Assembly (NCBI GenBank): GCA_016839515.1
Contig: JAEOUE010000134.1
Span: 1 to 39,927, forward strand
From: Candidatus Hodarchaeum mangrovi
GTDB lineage: Archaea; Asgardarchaeota; Heimdallarchaeia; Hodarchaeales; Hodarchaeaceae
Length of the DNA: 39,927 nt
Direction of reading: 5' to 3'
Below, piece after piece: positions 26,528 to 35,678 of the stretch. Each line of letters begins with the position of its first letter. Position 1 is the first letter of the stretch. The notes beneath the pieces were generated by a model, which had not been told where the DNA came from, made no database searches, and was given only the letters and a program-made list of their open reading frames with translations. The position numbers and the translations under genes were made by a program.

Positions 26528-29344
26528 ATGGATGATAAAATCTCACAGAGCCAAGTGATTGTAGTACCTCATACACACTGGGATAGAGAATGGTACTTGC
26601 CTTTTCAAGTTTTTAGAAACCGTATTGTCCACCTGGTTGACTATCTTTTGAAGATACTTGAGACTCAACCTGAATATTACTTTATGCTTGATGGCCAAAC
26701 TATAATAATAAAAGATTATTTAGAATTGAGGCCGAAAAATTCCGAAAAATTATTTAGCTTAATTAAATCTGGTCAAATTGATGTTGGTCCCCTATTTATT
26801 CTTCCAGATGAATGGTTAGTCTCTGGTGAAAGTATTATACGAAATTATGAGTATAGCTTTCAATTAGGAAAGAAATATAATATTCCAATCATGTCGATAG
26901 CTTATTTGCCTGATATGTTTGGTCATTCACAAGCAATTCCACAAATTCTTTATGATACTACTAATATTAGAACAGCAGTTCTATGGAGAGGTGTTGGAGC
27001 TGAAATTTCTATGGTACCATTCATATGGAAAACAAGTTCAGAGAGTCAGGCATCTATTTTCACCATATATCTACCTCAGGGATATGGAAATGCATCACGA
27101 CTTCCTGAAGACAAAGAAAATCTAAAAAAAGCGATTCAAGAAAAACTATTACTACTAAAACCGTATTCTCCAGTTCCAATTTATCTTCTCATGAATGGTA
27201 CAGACCATACTTTTCCCCAACCTAAACTTCAAAAATTATTGAATGAATTGTCTGATAATTTTCAAGTAATCAAGATTGGTACGATAGCTGAATTTATTGA
27301 GCTTCTCAGAAAAGGACTTGTCGAAGAAGATATACAAATATATCATTATTTTGGAGAATTTAGATCATCACTCCGAGCACCTCTCTTACAAGATACATAT
27401 AGTAGTAGAATGTGGATAAAACAATTATCACAAAAGATTAATGATTTATTAGTTCATTATGCAGAACCCCTAAATACCTATCTTAATGAATTAACCCAAG
27501 ATTATCCCTCAGATACTTTTTTAACAGCTTGGAAGTGGTATTTAGAGAACCAACCACATGATTCAATCTGCGGATGTTCAATAGATCAGGTTCACAAGGA
27601 GATGAAAACACGGTTCGATTGGAGTAAACAAATTGGAGAGAATCTGATTGAGGACTTCTATGACAAATTGAATGTATTTGTTCAAAAAAATGATAATAGA
27701 ACTCAATTAACTCATGGGAATACTTTAATCGTATTTAATCCAACAAATATGAGAGATGAGATGATAATAGAAACTTCTTTTCCTAAAGATTTCGCTGTTA
27801 CTTATGTTGAAGCTCAAAATGGCAATAAATATCCAGTTCAACAAGTTTTTGAGCAAGAAGACATTCTATTTCAATCTAATGTTAATACTATAATTTTTAA
27901 ATCATTATTATCGAAAGTAAGTAGTGGGAAAGTCTATAATTACTATATAAATGATGTGGCTACCTTTACCAAGGATCCTCAAACTTTACAGATAATAGTC
28001 AAGTGTAGCGAAGTGAAATTATATAATAATCTAGAAGAAAAGTATGGATTTATCAAAGATATATTAAAAGAGAATCAATATAAGAGATTTCACATTTTAG
28101 TAATAAAAGGAGGGGCTAATAAGCTAATTTTTACCGCACCCTTGAAACCATGGGCATTTACAGTATTTACTGCAATGTCCTTTAAGGAGAAATTAAATAA
28201 TTCTTCAGAGTTTATTGTGACGAATAAGAACGTTGAAAATAAATTCTATAAATTAGAAATCAAGAAAAATGGATCATTTGATTTATATGACAAACAAACA
28301 GAAATTTTATTCCAAAATCTTCATCAATTTGAAGATTGGGGGGATAAAGGTGATGAATATACATTTGGAAGAATAGGTCCAGTAATAAATACAATATCTA
28401 TTGAAAAGAAAAGCATCACACAAACAGGTAATGTGTTTGCTGAAATTTTATTATCAGGATCAATGTTACTTCCTAAAGAGCTCTCTAAAACTAGGGATAA
28501 AAGACAAGATAAAGTAAAAATACCTCTCAAAATTGTATTAAGAATTTATAAGAATTTACCAAGAATTGATTTCGAAACTACCCTAACAAATGTTGCTAAA
28601 GATCATAGACTTAGAATAAACTTTCTTTTACCATTCAAATCTGATAATACATTAACAAGTACTCATTTTGGCGTAGTTAAGAGAAAAACGATACTCCCTG
28701 ATTCAAAAGAATATATTGAGAAGCCTTCTGGTATACAACCTCAAAAGAGATTTATTAGAATTGAAAACCTGTATGGTAAAGAAGCTTTGACATTAGTCAA
28801 TGATGGTTTACCTGAAGTTGAATTAATTGACCAAAAAATACTTTCTCTAACTTTACTACGAGCAATTGGCTATCTTTCAAGAGATGATTTTGAAGAGAGA
28901 CCTCTACATGCAGGACCTTTTCTGGAAACAAAAGAGGCCCAAGAACAAAAAACATATACCTTTCAATACTCTTTAATCGTACACCCAAAAACATTCCCAC
29001 TTTCTTGGAGTGCTGATCAAGCAGAAAGTGCTACATTAGCTCCTTGGGTGCGATCTGTTAATTCGGCTGTCCAAAGCATTGAAAAATTAAATCCTCTTTG
29101 TGAAATTCATGATAATGATATTCGGTTCTCTTCAATTAGAGTGAGGAATAAAACACCCTTAATTACTCTGTTTAACTTAACAAATGAAAAAAAATCAGTA
29201 AAAGCAATTTTTCCAATGTATTATAAAAATCTAATCCAAACAACGGTTGAAGAAGTTCAAAAAGAGAAATTTAAGCTTGAATCTGGTCAAATAACCTTAG
29301 AATTTTTTCCACATGAAATAAAAATGCTTGAACTCTTAAAATAA
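26528..29344 (+). CDS. Alpha-mannosidase, glycoside hydrolase family 38
   Basis: 938 residues from the ATG at 26528, which has AAGGTGA at proper spacing; an in-frame GTG three codons earlier lies inside that site. The GH38 catalytic domain begins with VVPHTHWDREWYLPF (Zn-binding His and Asp) and includes AYLPDMFGHSQAIPQIL, whose Asp is the expected nucleophile. The helical middle domain contains NQPHDSICGCSIDQVH, and the Zn-site set is complete. The C-terminal beta domains contain GDKGDEYTFG. It removes alpha-linked mannose with retention. No signal peptide or membrane segment is visible, so it is cytoplasmic and may recycle glycans or mannosyl-glycerate-type solutes. It stands alone between the HTH regulator and TFB. 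Confidence 0.93.
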   Translation: MDDKISQSQVIVVPHTHWDREWYLPFQVFRNRIVHLVDYLLKILETQPEYYFMLDGQTIIIKDYLELRPKNSEKLFSLIKSGQIDVGPLFILPDEWLVSGESIIRNYEYSFQLGKKYNIPIMSIAYLPDMFGHSQAIPQILYDTTNIRTAVLWRGVGAEISMVPFIWKTSSESQASIFTIYLPQGYGNASRLPEDKENLKKAIQEKLLLLKPYSPVPIYLLMNGTDHTFPQPKLQKLLNELSDNFQVIKIGTIAEFIELLRKGLVEEDIQIYHYFGEFRSSLRAPLLQDTYSSRMWIKQLSQKINDLLVHYAEPLNTYLNELTQDYPSDTFLTAWKWYLENQPHDSICGCSIDQVHKEMKTRFDWSKQIGENLIEDFYDKLNVFVQKNDNRTQLTHGNTLIVFNPTNMRDEMIIETSFPKDFAVTYVEAQNGNKYPVQQVFEQEDILFQSNVNTIIFKSLLSKVSSGKVYNYYINDVATFTKDPQTLQIIVKCSEVKLYNNLEEKYGFIKDILKENQYKRFHILVIKGGANKLIFTAPLKPWAFTVFTAMSFKEKLNNSSEFIVTNKNVENKFYKLEIKKNGSFDLYDKQTEILFQNLHQFEDWGDKGDEYTFGRIGPVINTISIEKKSITQTGNVFAEILLSGSMLLPKELSKTRDKRQDKVKIPLKIVLRIYKNLPRIDFETTLTNVAKDHRLRINFLLPFKSDNTLTSTHFGVVKRKTILPDSKEYIEKPSGIQPQKRFIRIENLYGKEALTLVNDGLPEVELIDQKILSLTLLRAIGYLSRDDFEERPLHAGPFLETKEAQEQKTYTFQYSLIVHPKTFPLSWSADQAESATLAPWVRSVNSAVQSIEKLNPLCEIHDNDIRFSSIRVRNKTPLITLFNLTNEKKSVKAIFPMYYKNLIQTTVEEVQKEKFKLESGQITLEFFPHEIKMLELLK

Positions 29345-29538
29345 TACCCTTTTCATTTTTCCTTTAACAAAGGATAATTTTTTTTATTAGTAATTATATT
29401 TAAGCAAGATTTGAATTAAGAATTGGTAATAAGAGTTTATTATATTTTTATTTATATACCTAAATAATACCTATATATTTTACATATATCTAGATAATGT
29501 GTTCTGAAAAAGATTTATAAATATTCAAGTTTTGGTTA

Positions 29539-29562
29539 GTTTTAACTTTATAAAATTAAAAC
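29539..29562 (+). promoter_or_regulatory. TFB promoter: TATA box inside an inverted repeat
   Basis: TTTATAAAA (about 29547-29555) is flanked by GTTTTAA (29539-29545) and TTAAAAC (29556-29562), a perfect 7-base inverted repeat. Transcription would start near 29577-29580, about 25 bases before the ATG, leaving room for the GGAGAG site at 29591. A second TATA-like sequence, ATTTATAAATA, is 35 bases further upstream. The palindrome over the TATA box suggests a repressor site or autoregulation. Confidence 0.4.
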
Positions 29563-29603
29563 CCTGGACTACTTACAATGAAAATTTAGTGGAGAGACAT
29601 TAA

Positions 29604-30593
29604 ATGCTTAGTGAGAAATGTAGTGAATGTGGTAGCAATTCTATACTGTACGATGATATGAGAGGAGAGCTAATATGTGAAGATTGTGGTTTAGTAGCTA
29701 ATAGCATAATTTTCAGTCGTGAACCAGAGTGGCGAGCCTATAACGCAGAGGAAGAAAAGTCAAAGATTCGAGTAGGTTTACCTGTAACTGCATTAAATAA
29801 TCGTGAAATGAGAACTGTGATCGGAGGAAATACAAAAGACTCTTATGGTAAAACATTGGATAATACTACTCAGGCGAAATTTGCTCGTTTATCGCAGATG
29901 GATGAACGGATTCAAGATAGAACCACACGGAATCTAAAAAGTGCTTTAGTTGAACTGAAAAGGATAAAATCTCACCTAAATATTGCTGATGATGTTGCTG
30001 AAACAGCTGTTTTATTTTATAAGAAGGCATTAAAACAAGATCTAATAAAAGGACGTTCTGTCATTGGAATGATGAGTGCAGCAACATATCTTGCATGCCG
30101 AAAAAAAGGCACATCAATCACACTGAAAGATACTGCTGAAGTAGCAAATATTAGCTCAAAAGAACTCGGGAGATGTATAAGAATTTATCTTCAGAATGTG
30201 AATATGAATAAAGAAACATCTCCAGATCCAACTACACTAATAAATCGTCTCGGAGAAAATCTTGGATTAACTATGTACACACAGAAAATCGCTATTGACA
30301 TTCTCATAGAGGCTAAAGAGAAAAAGTTAACAATTGGAAAGATACCAATGTCTTTAGCAGCTGCAGCAATCTATATTGCATCCATACAAACTGGAGAAAG
30401 AAGAACACAGCAACAAATTGCTGAACCAGCAAAAACAACACCAGTCACAATTCGTAACCGATTTAAGGAGCTTGCCAAAGGATTAGGCTTAAAAAATTTT
30501 GAAGTAAAACGTGGAGCAGCAGCAAAGCCAGTAATAATTGAAAATCCAACCCAATGGGTTAGAAAAAAACGAAAAGCTGCTAGAAATGATTAG
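29604..30593 (+). CDS. tfb: Transcription initiation factor B (TFIIB homologue)
   Basis: 329 residues. The N-terminal Zn ribbon is CSECGSN...CEDCG (about 6-32). The B-reader/linker contains EPEWRAYNAEE. Two cyclin folds follow: about 115-205 (VAETAVLFYKKAL, then SVIGMMSAATYLACRKKG) and about 210-310 (GLTMYTQKIAIDILIEAKEK, then SLAAAAIYIASIQTGERRTQ, ending with a helix-turn-helix that binds the BRE). The protein recruits RNA polymerase with TBP. In the linker the usual HDxGLxTxIG segment reads NNREMRTVIGG, a departure that may mark one of several TFB paralogues. GGAGAG lies eight bases before the ATG. The 3' end overlaps the convergent downstream gene by 14 bases. Confidence 0.95.
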   Translation: MLSEKCSECGSNSILYDDMRGELICEDCGLVANSIIFSREPEWRAYNAEEEKSKIRVGLPVTALNNREMRTVIGGNTKDSYGKTLDNTTQAKFARLSQMDERIQDRTTRNLKSALVELKRIKSHLNIADDVAETAVLFYKKALKQDLIKGRSVIGMMSAATYLACRKKGTSITLKDTAEVANISSKELGRCIRIYLQNVNMNKETSPDPTTLINRLGENLGLTMYTQKIAIDILIEAKEKKLTIGKIPMSLAAAAIYIASIQTGERRTQQQIAEPAKTTPVTIRNRFKELAKGLGLKNFEVKRGAAAKPVIIENPTQWVRKKRKAARND

Positions 30594-31035
30594 ATCCTTT
30601 CTTCTTTTTTATCAATTCTTGTATGTCTTGTATGAAAAACTGTGCATCATTAATAAAATCCTTTATATTAATAATTAAAAGCGAACGTAAGCCAAAATGA
30701 CCATAAGCTATCTTAAGTGTGTCAATTGCTCTTCTTAAGCGTCTAGAACACTCAAAAGCAGGATTTATTTTGAACGTTTCCTCTAAAAAAATTAAATCAT
30801 TCACTCGTTGTTCATAAGCTTCTATCGGAAGGAAGAAACTCGATTCTTCAATATAACCTTGGAATCTTGCTTCAGGGAAATCTCTATAGTGTGTTAATAA
30901 GTTATCAGTTGCAATTATCATACTAATGACAATAGTTTTTAATGCAAACAGCTTATGCATCGTGTTTGTAGCATTGACATATGTACGAATAGATAAGTTG
31001 AGATAATCCCAAGCATCATCAACAATATCTACCAA
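30580..31035 (-). CDS. Helical hypothetical protein convergent with TFB
   Basis: 151 residues, almost all predicted helix, with no Cys cluster, membrane segment or signal. The layout of long amphipathic helices (TMHKLFALKTIVISMIIATD, then YEQRVNDLIFLEETF, then RRLRRAIDTLKIAYGHFG) recalls HEPN-like or other four-helix proteins, but the HEPN RxxxxH motif is not evident. It begins at TTG with only a weak upstream GGGA. Its last codons overlap the TFB 3' end by 14 bases in convergent orientation. Coding is supported by length and amino-acid composition. I do not recognise the family. Confidence 0.5.
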   Translation of the reverse strand: MVDIVDDAWDYLNLSIRTYVNATNTMHKLFALKTIVISMIIATDNLLTHYRDFPEARFQGYIEESSFFLPIEAYEQRVNDLIFLEETFKINPAFECSRRLRRAIDTLKIAYGHFGLRSLLIINIKDFINDAQFFIQDIQELIKKKKGSNHF

Positions 31036-31125
31036 TAGTAAAATCCCAGATCGATCTTTTTCTGTGTAGGTAATTTGTATGAATTTAGTTTTTAAGGATG
31101 TTCAAAACTTTATCTTTCTAGAAAC

Positions 31126-31545
31126 TTATTCTCCTAAAATTGTAACCATGAGATTTCTATTTCGAGATTTTATATCTAGTTCGATAAATGCTATTTGTTG
31201 CCATGTTCCATGAACGATCCGTCCATTTTCAATAGGAAGAGTTAAGGAAGGACCAAGTAAAGAAGCTCTAACATGTGAATGTCCATTTTTATCATGCCAC
31301 GTCTGTTCATGAGCATAATTAATTTTTTTAGGTATAATTCGCTCCAAAAAGTTAGGAATATCCTTTAAAAGTCCAGGTTCATATTCTAATGTTATAATCG
31401 ATCCTGTTGATCCGGCATTGAATACATTTAAGATTCCTGTTGATATGCCAGATTCCATCACGAGTTTTTCCAAATTTGGAGTAATATTGATGATATCATT
31501 TTCGTTTGTCTTTAGTAAAGGCAATTTTGTCTGTATAACACTCAT
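31126..31545 (-). CDS. UPF0047/YjbQ-family protein
   Basis: 139 residues, the usual family length. The conserved blocks are present: GILNVFNAGSTGSIITLEYEP at the start of the core, NYAHEQTWHDKNGHSHVRASLLGPS in the middle, and the final GRIVHGTWQQIAFIELD with SRNRNLMVTI. The HTT segment of bacterial members is GSTGS here, as in other archaeal members. YjbQ proteins form homotrimers and complement thiamine-phosphate synthase mutants weakly; their true role is not settled. ATG start with GATGGA upstream. It lies between the helical protein and the tandem methylase, all leftward. Confidence 0.85.
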   Translation of the reverse strand: MSVIQTKLPLLKTNENDIINITPNLEKLVMESGISTGILNVFNAGSTGSIITLEYEPGLLKDIPNFLERIIPKKINYAHEQTWHDKNGHSHVRASLLGPSLTLPIENGRIVHGTWQQIAFIELDIKSRNRNLMVTILGE

Positions 31546-31606
31546 TTTTCCATCAAATTATATGGATTTTAATAAAGTCTTAATTTTTACTAATTAAAAA
31601 AATCTC

Positions 31607-34057
31607 CTAACGAGCTAAATGGACTAAGATTTGACCTTTTAGTATATTTCCTATTACATCTACAATCATAAAAGTAATCAGATATTTGTCTAAGGTGTGA
31701 TATTTATGATGTGATTTTAATTTAGGGACTTGAATTATCTTTTTACCTCTGAATTCCCGCCAAGATAAAAAAGAATAATCATTAAACTTATTTTTTGAAT
31801 ACCAGTCGACACTCCAGTAATCAACTAATGAATTAAATTCTAAATTTGGTTGAATATCATTATCCAACAGATTTAGCTGAAAGTCCTTTAAAGTAAGATT
31901 AACCTCTGTTGTTTTGATTTCTACATAGAAAATTGCCTTTATGTGAACAGGTTTCCTATTATACTCTCCCTCAAAAGAAAATTCAATAGAATCAGAAGGT
32001 AGAACTACTTTAGAACATTTTAATGGTGTTTTGACATCATTCTTATTTGTTAAATACAATAAATTAAACGGGGAAAAATTAGAATTTTTAAAAATTCGCT
32101 TTTTGATTTCTTGAATTGAATACGAACTTATATCAGCTCCTATCCACCCTCTTTTCATCTTTTCTGCTACTGCAAGAGTTGTTCCTGATCCTGCAAAAAA
32201 ATCTCCTATAAAATCCTTTTCAGAGGTTGAAATTTCTAGAATCCTTCTTAATAACACTTCAGAGTTTTCTGTAGGGTACCACGTTTTCTTTACTTTTTCA
32301 TAACCTGCAATATCAACCCAAATATTATCATTTGGGTATTCAATCTCAGCAAAATCTTGGAATTTACGTTTTTTCTTATTAATTTTAATTAAATTTAATT
32401 TCGAATCCTTTGAAACACGATAAACATAAATACTATCTGAATGAACAATTAAATGCTTTTGATGATATGCCTGTTTGTTTGAAAGATTCTTCTTCATCCG
32501 ACGGACAATTAATTCGACAACGAAATTTTTTTGGCCAAAAACCATATCCAATAATTCTTGCGCATAATGACCAAAATGATAATCAAATCTTACGAAAATA
32601 AATCCATCATCACAAAGAAGATGTTTCATTATTCTAATCCGAAAATAAAACCAATTTCGAAAAAAATCTATCGCATTAAATGATGGAGGAGTATTTTTGT
32701 AAGCTATTTCTTCAAAGAATTGTTCTGAATGATTCTTAGATCCCTTAAGTGGAATTATTATTTTTTCTGGAACTCCGGTAAAGAAAGGAGGATCAATATA
32801 AATCGCTTTTAACCGTTTTTCCCATTCTTTACGGAGTAAATGACATGAATGGAGATTATCACCACTGATTAAGAAATTTTCAATAGTATTATTGAAAATA
32901 AAACGTGAATCAGGAGAGAATCTTTCAGTATGAACCAATTTATATTCAGGATCGTGAATTGAATCTTTTTTTTGTTTAAAAAAAGAAAGAGATGATCTAA
33001 AAGGGATTTTTCGCTCGCAAAAATTCTTATCAGATACTTTAAAGTATTTTAATGCTGAACTCTGAGGAAAAATTGATATCAAATGCCCTATTCTTTCATT
33101 AGAAGGTTGAATTCCAATCCAAATTAACCTATGAGAGTTGCATATATCTTGATATAACGAAGGGTTTGGTGAAATTAAAATGAACTGATCTTGAGCTTCA
33201 TTATACATCTCAATTAACCGATTTAAGACCTTTTTTGAGAGGACCAATGATCCATTAGAGAATGAATAACTTTCCAGGTCTAACCAATTTGTATCAATAA
33301 TTTGTCCTTTTTTCTCTGTAACCCAGTATTCAGGTGATCCTTTACTATTCAATCTAATTTTTTTCTCTTTACATAATTCTAAAATCCTTTTTTGATTTAA
33401 TTTCCAATGCGTTCCTGTAGGAGGAGTTAAAATCATATGTTTCCCAGCAATTATGAAAGATTTTGGTTTTCCCTGCCCCTTAGAAACGAAAGAATGCCAA
33501 TAGCCTCCACTACTTTTTGTATTATATATCGGCTTTAAAGGATAAGGGAATTCCTTTGAATAAAGAAGAATATAATTAGTTCGTTCGAAAATTTCTGTAG
33601 TAGATCCATAAAAAACCTTAAATGGACTATCAATTATAATTTCGTTGATAAAATTTTCAATTCCAAAGATTTCATCTAAAAGAATTTTTATTTTTGATTT
33701 AACACTGCCATTAAGAGCAATAGCAAGGATTCCTTTATCAGATAGCAATTCGTATGTACTTTTAAATGATAAGTATATTTCATCCATGAACCCTTGAAAC
33801 TTTTTTGATTCTAATTTTATTAAAAATTGTTTAACATCTCTTAAACTTAAATTAGAATATTTTTCACGTAAAATGGGATTAGCTCTAAAGAAATAAAACG
33901 AAATATCTTGAAAAATATAATTAAATCTCTTTTTACTTGAAATTAACTGATTTAATACCTCTTCACGATTTCCTATTAGGATTGTTTGAGTTTCAATATT
34001 AGATAGTGATCCCTTATATTCACGGAGCTCATCAAACGTTCCAGTTGACTTTTCCAT
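31607..34057 (-). CDS. Tandem beta-class (type III Mod-like) DNA methyltransferase with a degenerate N-terminal copy
   Basis: 816 residues containing the same methylase fold twice. The C-terminal copy (about 410-650) is intact: AIYIDPPFF (motif IV), then GFIFVRFDYHFGHYAQELLD, ending DNIWVDIAGYE and motif I GDFFAGSGTTLAVAEKM with WIGADIS. The N-terminal copy (about 45-330) lines up block by block but has lost catalysis. DPPFF reads QDISFYF. GILAIALNGSVKSKIKILLD matches the strand and helix after motif IV. DTNWLDLESY matches the WVDIAGY block. The motif I position reads ISPNPSLY. A last domain of about 130 residues is beta-rich. Type III Mod proteins pair with a Res helicase-nuclease; none is here. 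ATG at 34057. Confidence 0.8.
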   Translation of the reverse strand: MEKSTGTFDELREYKGSLSNIETQTILIGNREEVLNQLISSKKRFNYIFQDISFYFFRANPILREKYSNLSLRDVKQFLIKLESKKFQGFMDEIYLSFKSTYELLSDKGILAIALNGSVKSKIKILLDEIFGIENFINEIIIDSPFKVFYGSTTEIFERTNYILLYSKEFPYPLKPIYNTKSSGGYWHSFVSKGQGKPKSFIIAGKHMILTPPTGTHWKLNQKRILELCKEKKIRLNSKGSPEYWVTEKKGQIIDTNWLDLESYSFSNGSLVLSKKVLNRLIEMYNEAQDQFILISPNPSLYQDICNSHRLIWIGIQPSNERIGHLISIFPQSSALKYFKVSDKNFCERKIPFRSSLSFFKQKKDSIHDPEYKLVHTERFSPDSRFIFNNTIENFLISGDNLHSCHLLRKEWEKRLKAIYIDPPFFTGVPEKIIIPLKGSKNHSEQFFEEIAYKNTPPSFNAIDFFRNWFYFRIRIMKHLLCDDGFIFVRFDYHFGHYAQELLDMVFGQKNFVVELIVRRMKKNLSNKQAYHQKHLIVHSDSIYVYRVSKDSKLNLIKINKKKRKFQDFAEIEYPNDNIWVDIAGYEKVKKTWYPTENSEVLLRRILEISTSEKDFIGDFFAGSGTTLAVAEKMKRGWIGADISSYSIQEIKKRIFKNSNFSPFNLLYLTNKNDVKTPLKCSKVVLPSDSIEFSFEGEYNRKPVHIKAIFYVEIKTTEVNLTLKDFQLNLLDNDIQPNLEFNSLVDYWSVDWYSKNKFNDYSFLSWREFRGKKIIQVPKLKSHHKYHTLDKYLITFMIVDVIGNILKGQILVHLAR

Positions 34058-34113
34058 TGGAATTAACCCATTATATAAGTATCCATTTTCAATTACATAT
34101 AGGAATCTTAATT

Positions 34114-35121
34114 TTATCCCTTAAATGACAAAGCAACCCAGAAATTAAATAATAAGCGGAGATTTCCAGAAGAACGAAAAAGATACTCAAGATCTTTTGG
34201 AGAGATTTTGTCTTGATTCTTACGTAATTTATCTAATAATTCACCAATAGTAGGCAATTTCATCTCATAGTCAGCTTCAATTGCTTTAACAGACTTACTA
34301 GGATTTAAATTGTTGTCTAGTAACTCTAAACCATTAGAATTTTGATCTATCATCAATAATGTTCTTATAATACCTTCTTTTTCTTCACCTTCGGAAATTC
34401 GATTATGGGTTCCTCTCCATTTAGTTTTTTTCCCAACACCTCTTTCACCACCTCCTGGTAATAAAATCATATTTGATCCTGTTATTCTCCACCTAGCGGA
34501 ATCGCATCCATCAACTAAATATTGAAGATCTTGCATTAAGCTTGGAGCTCCAACGCCTAAAGCCCAAATTTTGGTATTTTTTAAATTTTTTTCGGAGAAA
34601 AAATCTCTAATTTCTTCAATAATGGGAAAAAGCTTATTTCCATGTCCACCACCACTTCGCATTAAAGATACTAATCTTCCGATAAAAATCCACTTTAAAT
34701 TTGATTCAATATCAGTTATTGAATTAATTAAATCTAATTGATTATAAGGAAGGACTGGATATACTTCTAATGAGTGTAGTTTGTTATAATTCGATATTAT
34801 TTTATCATCAGGATAATCTAATGTGATTTTGAATATGTTTGGATCTTGATTATTTAGTTCAATATATAAATCTTTTAAATCTTCTAATTCTATTGTGATT
34901 TTATTTTTCCGATTTAACGCGGAAAAAGCTCCAGAATCACAAATTAATAATCCATCCCAATCTAGAATTTCTCTAATTCCCTTTTTTTCTAATTGTTTAA
35001 ACGCACGAGGACTAGTTAAGAAGTCAATAGCAGAAACCATAAGGGCATCTGGCTTTATAGTCCAGTCAAAAATCCATGGTTTAAACCGTGAAAAAATTGG
35101 TGTTCCCATAGCAAAAATCAA
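34114..35121 (-). CDS. tRNA-guanine-transglycosylase-fold protein, DpdA-like (copy 1)
   Basis: 335 residues. It has TGT-barrel landmarks: LLICDSGAFSAL with Asp62 (TGT general acid/base in DSGG), IFIGRLVSL at the GGLAVGE position, IWALGVGAPSLMQDL at the MGVGTPEDL position, and DGCDSARWR with Asp207 where the TGT nucleophile (DCV.PTR) lies. The TGT Zn site (CxCxxC...H) is absent and the DSGG/Q pair is DSGA. These differences fit DpdA-type enzymes, which exchange guanine in DNA for a 7-deazaguanine, more than tRNA TGTs. A Gly-rich loop GGGERGVGKK follows the nucleophile. TTG start with AAGGGA six bases upstream; it overlaps the stop of the DUF6884 gene as TTGA, so the two are coupled. Confidence 0.7.
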   Translation of the reverse strand: MIFAMGTPIFSRFKPWIFDWTIKPDALMVSAIDFLTSPRAFKQLEKKGIREILDWDGLLICDSGAFSALNRKNKITIELEDLKDLYIELNNQDPNIFKITLDYPDDKIISNYNKLHSLEVYPVLPYNQLDLINSITDIESNLKWIFIGRLVSLMRSGGGHGNKLFPIIEEIRDFFSEKNLKNTKIWALGVGAPSLMQDLQYLVDGCDSARWRITGSNMILLPGGGERGVGKKTKWRGTHNRISEGEEKEGIIRTLLMIDQNSNGLELLDNNLNPSKSVKAIEADYEMKLPTIGELLDKLRKNQDKISPKDLEYLFRSSGNLRLLFNFWVALSFKG

Positions 35122-35621
35122 TTGAATTCCCTTAATACCATTTGATACCTTTTAGGATTTTTGAAATATTTTTCTAAAAATCTTACTAACTTTTGTTGTC
35201 CAACTCCTAGTCCACCCATTGAATCTATTTCAATAGTGGTCGGAATGAAGTCTTGAATCCCCTCAACACTCAATAAATATACTTTTCCCATGAGAATATA
35301 AATCAAATCAAAATATTCTTTCTTATTCCACTCTTGAACGGATGAAATGACACTTAAACGATGTTTCTGTGCAATTTTGGGTGTCATTTTTAAATCATAA
35401 TATTCAATTAAATCAAAACTATGAAGAAATCCATATTTTGCTGATATTATTCCCAGAAATAGATTTTCAGGCCAGTATGGTAATCTTTTTCGTAAGACCT
35501 GATACATTGGTCCTAAATAAGCATCAATCGCTTTCACGGGTTTAACTTTGAGATCTGGGTTCTTTTTCTTACCACAAGACAATATTAAGAGAATTTTTGA
35601 GTCTTTCAAAGTATGTATCAA
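35118..35621 (-). CDS. DUF6884-type protein coupled to the TGT-like enzyme
   Basis: 167 residues. The N-terminus is LLILSCGKKKNPD (11-23), followed by AIDAYLGPMYQ, FLGIISAKYGFLHS and IEYYDLKMTP, the conserved blocks of DUF6884, a YaaA-related family frequent in phages and defence regions. The SCGKKK loop recalls the PCxxxKPY loop of archaeosine synthase ArcS; this is resemblance only. The C-terminal part has a Gly-rich GGLGVGQQK segment. It starts at TTG (a second TTG four codons on is also possible) and its stop overlaps the start of TGT-like copy 1, so it is the first gene of a two-gene operon. The gene start is about 60 bases from the divergent TGT-like copy 2. Confidence 0.75.
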   Translation of the reverse strand: MIHTLKDSKILLILSCGKKKNPDLKVKPVKAIDAYLGPMYQVLRKRLPYWPENLFLGIISAKYGFLHSFDLIEYYDLKMTPKIAQKHRLSVISSVQEWNKKEYFDLIYILMGKVYLLSVEGIQDFIPTTIEIDSMGGLGVGQQKLVRFLEKYFKNPKRYQMVLREFN

Positions 35622-35678
35622 CTCTTAAAAACAACTAAAAAGGATGAAATATTACTCTGTATAATTGGATTCTTTATC

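Noticed and set aside
35613..35678. Membrane anchor on TGT-like copy 2
   Set aside because: The hydrophobic stretch exists only if the longest frame is used; part of it overlaps the divergent gene, and the 35679 start aligns the catalytic Asp with the paralogue.
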